A stretch of DNA of 64,000 nucleotides, taken from positions 310,001 through 374,000 of the forward strand of contig JAHBYP010000003.1 of assembly GCA_019635875.1 (NCBI GenBank). Direction: 5' to 3'. This document shows, piece after piece, positions 56,576 through 64,000 of this stretch. A model generated the notes under the pieces. It was not told the DNA's origin. It saw nothing but the letters and a program-made list of their open reading frames with translations, and made no database searches. Numbering within the stretch: the stretch's first letter is position 1; the number at the start of each line of letters is the position of its first letter. Both the position numbers and the translations under genes were made by a program. Source of the DNA: Alphaproteobacteria bacterium (GTDB lineage: Bacteria; Pseudomonadota; Alphaproteobacteria; Reyranellales; Reyranellaceae).

Positions 56576-57262
56576 ATGATTCCTTCGGACATCCCCCTGC
56601 TTCGGCGCTCACGGCTTATGGCGGAGGTTTCCGAAAAGGACTTGGGCGCGCTCCTGGCGCCGTGCTTCGTCCAGACCCTGCCCAAGGGCACTTCACTTTG
56701 CGTGCAGGGGGAAACGCCGCAATTCCTGCACGTCGTGCTGTCTGGTGCCGTCGGCCTGTTCGGCGAGGGTCAGCGCGAGGAAATGCTGGTCGAGTTCTTC
56801 GGGCCCGGCGACAGCTTCATCCTGGCCGCCGCCCTGCTCGACGCGCCCTATCTGCTCACTGCGCGACTGCTGGAGCAGGGCCGCATCCTGCTGTGGCCGG
56901 CCGCTGCCTTCCGCGCGCAGGTGCGTGCCAATGGCGCGCTCGCCTACGGCGCGGCGCTGCAATCGTCGACCTACTGGCGAACCCTGATCGGCCAGATCAA
57001 GGACCTCAAGCTGCTGTCGGCGATCGAAAGGCTCTCGGCCATGCTGCTGGCGCTGGCGCCGGCGCGCACCGGCAGCGCCACCGTCACACTGCCGGGCGGC
57101 CGGCGCCTGATCGCCGGCCGGCTGGGCATCACGCCGCAGAGCCTGTCGCGCGCCTTCGCCGCCCTGCGGCAGGCCGGCGTCAGCGGCGATGGCCGCGAGG
57201 TCTTCATCGCCGACCTCGAACGCCTGCGCGACCTGGTGCCGCCGGCCCAGCCGGGCTCCTGA
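56576..57262 (+). CDS. Crp/Fnr family regulator (Dnr/NnrR-like)
   Basis: 228 aa: an N-terminal cyclic-nucleotide-binding-like beta-roll (TSLCVQGETPQFLHVVLSGA, FFGPGDSFILAAAL), a dimerisation helix and a C-terminal winged helix with recognition helix ITPQSLSRAFAALR. The N-terminal cysteine cluster of oxygen-sensing FNR is absent, so an NO-responsive or redox-independent role as in Dnr/NnrR is likelier. FNR Glu209 is replaced by Gln, while Ser and Arg are kept. It is divergent from the nar operon and is the probable regulator acting at the palindrome. Confidence 0.85.
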   Translation: MIPSDIPLLRRSRLMAEVSEKDLGALLAPCFVQTLPKGTSLCVQGETPQFLHVVLSGAVGLFGEGQREEMLVEFFGPGDSFILAAALLDAPYLLTARLLEQGRILLWPAAAFRAQVRANGALAYGAALQSSTYWRTLIGQIKDLKLLSAIERLSAMLLALAPARTGSATVTLPGGRRLIAGRLGITPQSLSRAFAALRQAGVSGDGREVFIADLERLRDLVPPAQPGS

Positions 57263-57616
57263 TCAGGTCCGCTGGCCAACACTTCGGGCGTATTCGTCGG
57301 GCTTGAAGCCGACCAGCAGCCGATCGCCGATCTCGAGCACCGGCCGCTTGATCATCGCCGGCTGCGCCAGCATCAGCGCGATCGCCCGGCCCTCGTCGAG
57401 CCCCTCGCGTTCCCTGTCCGGTAGCTTGCGGAAGGTCGTGCCGGCACGGTTCAGCAGCCGCTCCCAGCCGACCTGCTGCGCCCAGCCCTGCAGCCGCGCG
57501 CGCTCGATGCCCGACGCCTTGTAGTCGTGGAAGGCATAGGCGACGCCCCGGCCGTCCAGCCAGGCGCGCGCCTTCTTCATCGTGTCGCAGTTCCTGATAC
57601 CGAAGATGGTGATCAC
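57263..57616 (-). CDS. ArsC/Spx/YffB family thioredoxin-fold protein
   Basis: 117 aa. The fold begins VITIFGIRNCDTMKKARAWL with the single family cysteine (NCDT), then VAYAFHDYKASG and a C-terminal IKRPVLEIGDRLLVGFKPDE. It is close to the YffB-like branch (about 118 aa) rather than arsenate reductase proper. The GTG start at 57616 has GGGGAG upstream. It converges on the Crp/Fnr gene with no gap. Confidence 0.82.
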   Translation of the reverse strand: MITIFGIRNCDTMKKARAWLDGRGVAYAFHDYKASGIERARLQGWAQQVGWERLLNRAGTTFRKLPDREREGLDEGRAIALMLAQPAMIKRPVLEIGDRLLVGFKPDEYARSVGQRT

Positions 57617-57691
57617 GCACGGCTCCCCGAACTCGCGCCGCGCAGTATGCGCGTCGGCGCCCGGCGCCTCCACCTCCCGATGGAGTACTGC

Positions 57692-57940
57692 CTAGCGCGG
57701 CAGGAGCGGCTGCTTGGCTGCGCCCAAAGTGCCGAGGAACAGCAGGATGCGTCGCCTGTCCTCGCCGAGGCAGCCTTCCAGCCAGGGGCCGCAGTCGGCC
57801 ACCTGGGGCGGGCGTGCCGGGACGCGATCTCCATCGCGCACCGTCGGCGGCGTCGCGGTATTTGCAGTGGGCGTGGGCTGGGCGGTGGCCTGGTACGTCA
57901 TCGCGATCAGCAGCGGCGGCAGGATGCGAAGAGCACGCAT
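57692..57940 (-). CDS. small secreted hypothetical protein
   Basis: 82 aa. The signal peptide (MRALRILPPLLIAMTYQATA, cleavage near ATAQ) is followed by a Thr/Pro-rich stretch and DCGPWLEGCLGEDRRR with two cysteines that could pair. GGAGG lies six bases before the ATG. The family was not recognised. Confidence 0.6.
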   Translation of the reverse strand: MRALRILPPLLIAMTYQATAQPTPTANTATPPTVRDGDRVPARPPQVADCGPWLEGCLGEDRRRILLFLGTLGAAKQPLLPR

Positions 57941-58000
57941 GGAACCCTCCGAGTACCGCCGGCGCAACGCCGCGCACAGCTAGCGGTTCCAAAGATTATT

Positions 58001-58102
58001 GATGGGCATTGCATCGGATGCCTGTTTTCGACACCGCTAGAGTTTTGAGAAGCATCGATGGGCACTGCATCGGATGCCTCTCTTCGACACCGCTAGGGGT
58101 TT
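58001..58102. repeat. 56-bp direct repeat, two units
   Basis: GATGGGCATTGCATCGGATG followed by CCTGTTTTCGACACCGCTAG (58001) recurs at 58057 as GATGGGCACTGCATCGGATG, then CCTCTCTTCGACACCGCTAG. Each holds the small palindrome GCATCGGATGC. The pair lies just before the terminase genes, 40 bp from the terS start, and may be regulatory or part of an old attachment or packaging region. Confidence 0.8.
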
Positions 58103-58141
58103 AATTCGGCGGATTGGCGGGCGGGCGGTACCGTTGCACGC

Positions 58142-58765
58142 ATGACCGACGATTTCGAAGACACCACCTCCCCTGCCACCGTGCCGACGATGACGCCGCG
58201 CCAGCGGCGCTTCGTCGAGGAGTACCTGATCGACCTCAATGCCTCGCAGGCCTTCGTCCGTGCCGGCTACTCGCCGACCCATACGCGGCGCTCGGCCTGG
58301 CGGCTGATGCAGAATCCGGCGGTGCGCGCCGCGATCGAGGCCGGCCGGCACCGGCTCGCCGCCGCCTGCAAGGTCAGCGCCGAGCGGGTGATTGCAGAGT
58401 ACGTGCGAGTCGCCTTCGCCTCGGTGCACGACTACCTCGACATCAGCGAGGACGGCAGCGTGCGGCTCGACCTGACCAAGATGCCGCCCGAGCACCTCGC
58501 GGCGATCGCCGATTTCCGCCTCGAGGAAGAAGAGCCGAAGTCGCCAGACGGCCGGCGCGTGCGGCGCCTGCGCATCAAGCTGGCCTCGAAGCTGCACGCC
58601 CTCGATTCGCTGTCGCGCCATCTCGCCCTGTTCGCCGGGCGCCCGGCCAGCCGCGTGCACCCCAAGGACGCGGAAACGGAGGCAGGCCGCGACCTGGCGG
58701 CCGAACTGCGCGAGGCGCAGGAGCGCGTCGCCAATTGGCACAGCCGCTTCCCAGGGGAGTCCTGA
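58142..58765 (+). CDS. terS: phage terminase small subunit
   Basis: 207 aa. The N-terminal helix-turn-helix DNA-recognition region (TPRQRRFVEEYLIDLNASQA, FVRAGYSPTHTRRSAWRLMQ) is typical of Terminase_2 family small subunits, which bind phage DNA and load the large subunit. It ends one base before the large-subunit start. No portal, protease or capsid gene is present. Confidence 0.85.
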   Translation: MTDDFEDTTSPATVPTMTPRQRRFVEEYLIDLNASQAFVRAGYSPTHTRRSAWRLMQNPAVRAAIEAGRHRLAAACKVSAERVIAEYVRVAFASVHDYLDISEDGSVRLDLTKMPPEHLAAIADFRLEEEEPKSPDGRRVRRLRIKLASKLHALDSLSRHLALFAGRPASRVHPKDAETEAGRDLAAELREAQERVANWHSRFPGES

Positions 58766-58766
58766 C

Positions 58767-60293
58767 ATGGCGCCGCCCGTTCCCGCGACCTCCGAGCCGG
58801 AGCGCCAGTTGCGCGACGCGATCCGGAGCTATGCGCACGACCCGCTGGGCTTCGTGCGCTTCGCCTTTCCCTGGGGCAGGAAGGGCTCGGCGCTGTCCTG
58901 GGGCACCGGCCCGCGCGCCTGGCAGGAGGCGGTGCTGGTGGAGATCGGCCAGCGCCTGCAGGCCAACACCGCGATGGGCGACAGCGAGCCGGTGCGCATC
59001 GCCGTCGCCTCCGGCCACGGCATCGGCAAGTCGGCGCTGATGGCCTGGATCAAGCTGTGGGCGCTGGCGACCTTCGAGGATTCGGTGAGCATGATCACCG
59101 CCAACACCGACCAGCAGCTCCGGACCAAGACCTGGCCGCAGGTAGTGAAGTGGTTCAACCTGATGAACTGCCGGCACTGGTTCAGCCTGACCGAGACGGC
59201 AATCGTCAGCCGCCTGCCGGGCCACGCCAGGATCTGGCGCGGCGATCGCGTTACCTGGAACGCGCACAATACCGAGGCCTTCGCCGGTCTGCACAACCTG
59301 CGCAAGCGCATCGTGCTGCTGTTCGACGAGGCCAGCACCATCGCCGACCCGATCTGGGACGTGGCCGAGGGCGCCCTGACCGACGAAGGCACGGAGATCG
59401 TCTGGATCGTCTTCGGCAATCCGACGCAGGCCGACGGCCGCTTCCGCGCGTGCTTCGGCAAGTACCGCGAGCGCTGGAGCGGGCGGCAGATCGACAGCCG
59501 CTCGGTACCCGGCATCAATCAGGCGCAGATCGCGCGCTGGGTGCAGGAACACGGCGAGGACAGCGACTTCGTGCGCGTGCGCGTACGGGGCGAGTTCCCG
59601 CAGGTGGGCTCCCAGCAGTTCATCGCCCCCGGCGTGGTCGAGGCGGCGCGCAGGCGCGCGGTGATCGTCCAGCCGCACGAGCCCCTGGTGATGGGCGTCG
59701 ACGTCGCACGCCATGGCGACGACCGCACCGCGATCGTCTTCCGCCGCGGCCGCGACGCGCGCACCATCGCGCCGATCCGCATGCGGGTGGCCGACCTGAT
59801 GCAGGTGGCGGGGCGCGTCGCCTTCGAGGCGCGCACGCACCAGGTCGACGCGATCTTCGTCGACATGGGCATGGGCGCCGGCGTGGTCGACCGGCTGGGC
59901 CAGATGGGTGTGCCGGACGTCTTCGGCATCGAGTTCGGTGCCGCCGCCGACGGCGCCCGCGGCGTCGACAATTTCACCGGCAGCCACGCCAACAGGCGCG
60001 CCCAGATGTGGGACAATCTGCGCACCTGGCTGGCCGACGCAGCGATCCCCGACGACGCCGAACTGGCCGACGACCTGGTCGGCCCGCAATACGGCTTCAA
60101 CGGCCGCGACCAGATCCAGCTCGAGCGCAAGCAGGACATGAAGAAGCGCGGCCTCGCCTCGCCCGACCTTGCCGACGCGCTGGCCCTGACCTTCGCCTGG
60201 AAGGTGCTGCCGCGCGCCGTGGCGGAGCGCCGGGCCACCAGCCCCGGCGCCGGCCGCGTCGCCGTCGAGTACGACCCGTTTGTCGGGATCTAG
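58767..60293 (+). CDS. terL: phage terminase large subunit
   Basis: A 508-aa DNA-packaging motor. The ATPase has Walker A (IAVASGHGIGKSALMAW, near residue 75) and Walker B (IVLLFDEAST). The RNase H-like nuclease shows VMGVDVARHGDDRTAIVF, then AIFVDMGMGAG, and ends with ASPDLADALALTFAWK, giving the expected acidic triad. Both catalytic centres look intact. With terS it is the only phage structural or packaging gene pair in the window. Confidence 0.9.
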   Translation: MAPPVPATSEPERQLRDAIRSYAHDPLGFVRFAFPWGRKGSALSWGTGPRAWQEAVLVEIGQRLQANTAMGDSEPVRIAVASGHGIGKSALMAWIKLWALATFEDSVSMITANTDQQLRTKTWPQVVKWFNLMNCRHWFSLTETAIVSRLPGHARIWRGDRVTWNAHNTEAFAGLHNLRKRIVLLFDEASTIADPIWDVAEGALTDEGTEIVWIVFGNPTQADGRFRACFGKYRERWSGRQIDSRSVPGINQAQIARWVQEHGEDSDFVRVRVRGEFPQVGSQQFIAPGVVEAARRRAVIVQPHEPLVMGVDVARHGDDRTAIVFRRGRDARTIAPIRMRVADLMQVAGRVAFEARTHQVDAIFVDMGMGAGVVDRLGQMGVPDVFGIEFGAAADGARGVDNFTGSHANRRAQMWDNLRTWLADAAIPDDAELADDLVGPQYGFNGRDQIQLERKQDMKKRGLASPDLADALALTFAWKVLPRAVAERRATSPGAGRVAVEYDPFVGI

Positions 60294-60356
60294 GGTGGAC
60301 CTTGCCAAGCGGCGGCGCAGGCGGCACGGTCGCAAGGCGTTGCGGGGGGAAAGGCC

Positions 60357-60932
60357 ATGCGCATCCTGGCTTCACTCGTCATGGCGGCCCTGGTTGCCGG
60401 GCCGGCGAGCGCGCAGATCGAGAAGTGGCGACATGTCGGCGGCTGGGACGTCAACGTCGACCGCAGCCTGAAGAACGGCTGCTTCATCTTCTTCAAGGGC
60501 GCGCGCGGCACGGTGATCCGCATCGGCTTCACCGAGGCCCGCGAGATGCACTGGTTCCTGGCGCATGACGACTGGAAGTCGCTCGAGGACGGCAAGGCCT
60601 ACGAGACCAGCACCTACTTCGACAACGGCGCGCCCTACACCGGCAACATGAAGGGCAAGTCGATGGGCGGTGGCACGGTGGCGCTGACCGCCACCTTCAA
60701 GGACGAGACCGTGTGGCGGCGCTTCCTCGGCGAGTTTATGCGCGGCAACCGCATGCGCGTCACCTATGGCGGCCGGCAGATCGCGCTGATCAACCTGCAG
60801 AACAGCCACGCCGCCGGCGAGGCGCTGCTCGCCTGCCAGGCCTCCTTCGACAACGCTGGCGCACCCGGCGGCGATCCCTTCGCGCCGCGCGGCAGCCAGC
60901 CGAAGGATCAGAAGGACCCATTCCGGCGGTAG
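60357..60932 (+). CDS. secreted hypothetical protein
   Basis: 191 aa. The signal peptide (MRILASLVMAALVAGPASAQ) is followed by a beta-rich domain (VGGWDVNVDRSLKNGCFIFF, RVTYGGRQIALINLQNSHAA) with two cysteines, and an Asp/Pro-rich tail. The pattern fits small periplasmic 'invasion-associated locus B'-like folds, but similarity is weak. Periplasmic location is likely. Confidence 0.7.
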   Translation: MRILASLVMAALVAGPASAQIEKWRHVGGWDVNVDRSLKNGCFIFFKGARGTVIRIGFTEAREMHWFLAHDDWKSLEDGKAYETSTYFDNGAPYTGNMKGKSMGGGTVALTATFKDETVWRRFLGEFMRGNRMRVTYGGRQIALINLQNSHAAGEALLACQASFDNAGAPGGDPFAPRGSQPKDQKDPFRR

Positions 60933-60975
60933 CGGGCCTGTCGGACCATCGGATTTTCCGCGGCAAGGCCGCCGT

Positions 60976-61503
60976 TCACCCGGCCGGTCGCAGGGAACCG
61001 GACATGCCGCTCGCGCCGGCCCGGCGGTAGCGCCGGGCGGCGATCACCGTCAGGACAACAAACACCGCCAGCACGACCAGCTGCACGACGCCGAACAGCG
61101 CGCCGCCGGGCGCGCCGGGCACCGGGGCGGTGCGCATCAGGGCGGGCACCTTGGTGAACAGCTGCGTCACCAGCACGAAGGCGTCGAAGTAGAACGACAG
61201 CATCAGGCCGATGGCCCACACCCAGCGCCAGGCGCCGGCCAGCCCGAAGCGATAGCGCGCCGCCAGCATGGCGAGGATCACCACGGTCGAGAGGATCCCC
61301 AGCCCGAGCGCCGGCGTGAAGCCGGGTGCCGGCAGGATGAAGCCGCTGGCGGTGGTGAGGATGACCGCGATGAGGAAGATGTCGGTCCACCAGCCCGAAT
61401 CGCGCCCGGCCAGCAGGCCGCTTGTCACCGGCACGCCGGCGGCCAGCGGCACCAGGCTGATGATCACGTGCAGCCAGACCAGGAACGGAAAATCGAGCGT
61501 CAT
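60976..61503 (-). CDS. four-helix membrane protein
   Basis: 175 aa, with four or five hydrophobic segments (FLVWLHVIISLVPLAAGVPV, FLIAVILTTASGFILPAPGF, LGILSTVVILAMLAARYRF, AIGLMLSFYFDAFVLVTQLF). H12 in the first segment could ligate heme. No family was identified with confidence. It diverges from the gene at 61584. Confidence 0.68.
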   Translation of the reverse strand: MTLDFPFLVWLHVIISLVPLAAGVPVTSGLLAGRDSGWWTDIFLIAVILTTASGFILPAPGFTPALGLGILSTVVILAMLAARYRFGLAGAWRWVWAIGLMLSFYFDAFVLVTQLFTKVPALMRTAPVPGAPGGALFGVVQLVVLAVFVVLTVIAARRYRRAGASGMSGSLRPAG

Positions 61504-61583
61504 GGCGTCCTCCTCGGCAACCGGCCGTCGACCCGCAATTGCCGTACCACCATCCCCGGCGATGGGATCTTGCGGGGGAAGGC

Positions 61584-62006
61584 ATGGAGACCGTCGACTG
61601 GATCAAGGCTGGCATCGCCGGACTGGCGGTGCTCGCCGTCTATCTCGTGTCGATCGTCGGCAAGCCGCGCGGGGGACCGCCGCCGCGCGGCTTCGCCGCG
61701 AAGGTGCTGATCGCCGTCATGGTGGTCCACGTGCTGGCGAGCGCCATCCTGCCGACGCGGCCCGACCTGTCGGCGCAAATGAGCCTGGTCGAGGGCAATC
61801 TGGATCGCGTCGACCTGGCGCGCGACGGCGTGAACGCGATGCTGGGCGAGGCGCGTCGATCGGGCGCCGACACGTCGCTGCCCGACGCGACGCTTGTCCT
61901 GAAGACCCTGAAGTCCCAGGAAGCGGCGCTGAAGAGGCTGGGTCGCGAGCTGGCGGCCCGCTCCAGCCGCGTCCTGGCGGCGCATCGCGACATGTTCCGG
62001 GAGTGA
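61584..62006 (+). CDS. small membrane protein with C-terminal coiled coil
   Basis: 140 aa: two hydrophobic segments (AGIAGLAVLAVYLVSIVG and VLIAVMVVHVLASAILP), then a helical soluble domain (SQEAALKRLGRELAARSSRV). GGGGGAAGGC lies directly before ATG 61584, which decides the start over the upstream one at 61539. The function is unknown. Confidence 0.65.
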   Translation: METVDWIKAGIAGLAVLAVYLVSIVGKPRGGPPPRGFAAKVLIAVMVVHVLASAILPTRPDLSAQMSLVEGNLDRVDLARDGVNAMLGEARRSGADTSLPDATLVLKTLKSQEAALKRLGRELAARSSRVLAAHRDMFRE

Positions 62007-62033
62007 CTCCGGGCGGCCGGGCCGCGCCGGTTG

Positions 62034-62062
62034 TTGACTCCCCGCTGTCCGCACGCGCTAAT
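62034..62062 (+). promoter_or_regulatory. putative sigma-70 promoter for the substrate-binding protein
   Basis: TTGACT (62034-62039), a 17-bp spacer and GCTAAT (62057-62062) lie 59 bp upstream of the ATG at 62121. The -35 and spacing are good and the -10 is moderate. Confidence 0.45.
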
Positions 62063-62120
62063 CGGCGCAGGCGCCCGCCGGGGTGGGGCGGGCTGATCGC
62101 ATGACAGACGGAGGCCTAGG

Positions 62121-63701
62121 ATGAAACTGGGACGCATCATCGCGGCGACGGCGATTGCCCTGTCGCTGGCGATGCCGCTGGCGCAGGCCAAGACCCTGCG
62201 CTGGGCCAGCGTCGGCGACGCGCTGACGCTCGATCCGCACTCGCAGAACGAGGGCCCGACCTCGGCGATGGCGCAGCACATCTACGATCCGCTGATCCAG
62301 CGCGACCCGGCGCTGAAGAAGCAGCCCAACCTGGCGCTGTCGTGGAAGCCGCTGGAGGGCGACGCCTGGGAGTTCAAGCTGCGCCCCGGCGTGAAGTTCA
62401 GCGACGGCTCGGACTTCACCTCGGCCGACGTGGTCTTCAGCCTGCAGCGCGCCATGGCGCCGACCTCGGACTTCAAGACCTATCTCGCCTCGGTCAAGGA
62501 GGTGAAGGCGCCCGACGCGATGACCGTGGTGATCTACACCAAGGGGCCCAACCCGATCCTGCCCGACCAGCTGACCAACATCTACATGATGTCCAAGGCC
62601 TGGGCGGAGAAGCACAACGTCGTCAAGCCGACCAGCTACAAGGACAAGGAAGAGACCTACGCGGTGCGCAACGCCATGGGCACCGGCCCGTTCATGGTCA
62701 AGCAGCGCGATCCCGACGTGAAGACCGTGCTGGTCAAGAACCCGGGCTACTGGGGCAAGGCGCAGTTCCCCAACTACCCGGACGAGGTCGTCTACACGCC
62801 GATCAAGGAGCCGGCGACGCGCGTCGCGGCGCTGATCTCCGGCCAGATCGACTTCCTGCTCGACGCGCCGCTGCAGGACATCGGCCGCATCAAGGCGACC
62901 GCCGGGCTCAAGACGCTGGAGACGGCGCAGGTGCGCTCGATCTTCTTCGGCATCGACGTCGGCTCGGCCGAGCTGAAGTACAGCGACGTCAAGGGCAAGA
63001 ACCCGTTCGCCGATGCCAAGGTGCGCGAGGCGATGAGCAAGGCGATCGACATCAACGCGATCAAGGCCAAGGTCATGCGCGGCTTCGCGGCGCCGGCCGG
63101 CATCATCACGCCCTCGGCGGTGCATGGCTGGACCAAGGAGCTCGACCAGCGCGCCGCCTTCGACCTCGCCGGCGCCAAGAAGCTGATGGCCGACGCCGGC
63201 TACGCCAAGGGCTTCAAGGTGACGCTCGACTGCCCCAACGACCGTTACAACAACGACGAGGCGATCTGCCAGGCGGTCGTCGGCATGCTGTCGCAGATCG
63301 GCATCACCGTCGACCTGCAGGCGCGCTCGAAGACCCTGCACTTCCCCAAGCTGCAGAAGAAGGACAGCAGCTTCTACCTGCTGGGCTGGGGCGTGCCGAC
63401 GCTCGACTCGCACTACGTCTTCTCGTTCCTCTACCAGACCAACGACGGCAAGTCGGGCGGCACCTGGAACTTCACAGGCCTGTCGAACAAGGCGCTCGAC
63501 GACCTCGTGGTGGCGATGTCGCAGGAGACCGACCTCGCCAAGCGTGACAAGATGATCGCCGACGCCTGGAAGCTGGCCAAGGGCTCCAACGCCTACCTGC
63601 CGCTGCACCACCAGGTGATCGTCTGGTCGATGAGCGACAAGGTGACGACGCCGATCTTCGCCACCGACTCGCCGAACTTCAAGTACGCCACAATGAAATA
63701 G
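62121..63701 (+). CDS. peptide-type ABC transporter substrate-binding protein (SBP_bac_5)
   Basis: A 526-aa periplasmic binding protein. The signal peptide (IIAATAIALSLAMPLAQAKT) is followed by family 5 motifs (LRWASVGDALTLDPHSQNEG, HIYDPLIQRDP, WEFKLRPGVKFSDGSDFTSA, AMGTGPFMVKQRDPD, and the C-terminal LPLHHQVIVW). Members bind oligopeptides, nickel, glutathione or other small solutes; the ligand cannot be read from the sequence. The permease genes are not in the window, and a terminator follows at once, so they may be elsewhere. Confidence 0.9.
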   Translation: MKLGRIIAATAIALSLAMPLAQAKTLRWASVGDALTLDPHSQNEGPTSAMAQHIYDPLIQRDPALKKQPNLALSWKPLEGDAWEFKLRPGVKFSDGSDFTSADVVFSLQRAMAPTSDFKTYLASVKEVKAPDAMTVVIYTKGPNPILPDQLTNIYMMSKAWAEKHNVVKPTSYKDKEETYAVRNAMGTGPFMVKQRDPDVKTVLVKNPGYWGKAQFPNYPDEVVYTPIKEPATRVAALISGQIDFLLDAPLQDIGRIKATAGLKTLETAQVRSIFFGIDVGSAELKYSDVKGKNPFADAKVREAMSKAIDINAIKAKVMRGFAAPAGIITPSAVHGWTKELDQRAAFDLAGAKKLMADAGYAKGFKVTLDCPNDRYNNDEAICQAVVGMLSQIGITVDLQARSKTLHFPKLQKKDSSFYLLGWGVPTLDSHYVFSFLYQTNDGKSGGTWNFTGLSNKALDDLVVAMSQETDLAKRDKMIADAWKLAKGSNAYLPLHHQVIVWSMSDKVTTPIFATDSPNFKYATMK

Positions 63702-63723
63702 TCACGGCGTCCTCGGCTGGAGA

Positions 63724-63756
63724 GCGCCCGCCCCTCTGCGGCGGGCGCTTTTCTTT
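63724..63756 (+). terminator. Rho-independent terminator after the substrate-binding protein
   Basis: GCGCCCGCC (63724-63732), a seven-base loop and GGCGGGCGC (63740-63748) are followed by TTTTCTTT. A nine-base-pair perfect stem plus T-run lies 22 bp after the stop codon. Confidence 0.88.
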
Positions 63757-63929
63757 GAGAGCGCTGGCGTGCCGCCGGCCAACAAGAAACACGTCCAAGA
63801 CCAGGCTGCGCTGGCTTGATCCTGCTTCGCCGGCGGCAACTCATGGCCGCCCCTCTTGCGGGCAGGGCGATCGCATATGGCCCCCAAGAGGTTGGGGCGC
63901 GCCCCGACCAGGCAGCGTCGTTCAAGCCG

Positions 63930-63988
63930 TTCGGGCCGCGTCGCTCCAGCGACGCATCCGGAGCGCCGCTGGAGCGGTGCGGCCCGAA
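63930..63988. repeat. double-hairpin repeat, family E (copy E2)
   Basis: TTCGGGCCGCGTCGCTCCAG ... CTGGAGCGGTGCGGCCCGAA is a long inverted repeat containing two CTCCAGCG/CGCTGGAG mini-hairpins. It is the fuller version of copy E1. Confidence 0.8.
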
Positions 63989-64000
63989 GACAGACACCAG

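Noticed and set aside
63593-63997. Minus-strand frame at the right edge
   Set aside because: It overlaps the end of the substrate-binding protein, the terminator and repeat E2. There is no recognisable protein.

Overview
The window is high-G+C chromosomal DNA from what looks like an alphaproteobacterium. Supporting signs are the gene orders dnaB-HD phosphohydrolase-alr-mlaE-mlaF-radA-cvpA-purF and der-bamB-yfgM, a DUF2794 protein, a HWE/HisKA_2 kinase and a fused NarK1-NarK2 transporter. A Rhodospirillales or Reyranella-like genome would fit, but the sequence shown does not fix the genus. I see no rRNA, tRNA or CRISPR array.

Layout. 1-5.6 kb: a UDP-galactopyranose-mutase-like flavoprotein, a GT-C type membrane protein, a PlsC acyltransferase and a cyclopropane fatty acid synthase. 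5.7-15.3 kb: a co-oriented housekeeping run (dnaB to purF, then an SDR). 15.4-17.1 kb: small unknowns and a UbiE-like methyltransferase. 17.1-22.5 kb: a lower-G+C accessory island with a 754-aa P-loop GTPase carrying an integrase-arm-like N-terminus, a decayed 3' copy of der, an orphan addiction-module antitoxin, and a two-gene unit whose second protein carries a HEPN-type RX4H motif. 22.5-26.5 kb: intact der, bamB, the TPR protein and DUF2794. 26.5-28.8 kb: senB and senA (selenoneine biosynthesis), divergent, with start codons overlapping in one CATG. 28.8-33.2 kb: accessory genes and gene fragments. 33.3-40.6 kb: a three-gene signalling operon led by a 1914-aa poly-HAMP hybrid kinase. 40.7-43.6 kb: a molybdopterin oxidoreductase and two glycine-zipper lipoproteins. 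43.8-57.3 kb: a respiratory nitrate reduction cluster on the minus strand (narK-G-H-J-I, parvulin, 101-aa protein, nnrS), headed by a perfect FNR/Dnr-type palindrome shared with a divergent Crp/Fnr regulator. 58.1-60.3 kb: a lone phage terminase pair. 60.3-63.7 kb: small envelope proteins and a peptide-type ABC substrate-binding protein.

Throughout the window there are palindromic intergenic repeats of several families. Their outer hairpins vary while inner modules are shared. One copy has entered the 3' end of narG in frame, so NarG gains a repeat-encoded tail of about 55 residues while its ATGA overlap with narH survives. Another copy ends two bases before an SDR start codon and supplies its purine-rich ribosome-binding stretch.

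The strongest candidates for undescribed biology are the GTPase and HEPN-pair island sitting beside and between direct repeats of der, the coding-capable palindromic repeats, and the recurrent downstream partial gene copies (der, LLM, SDR).
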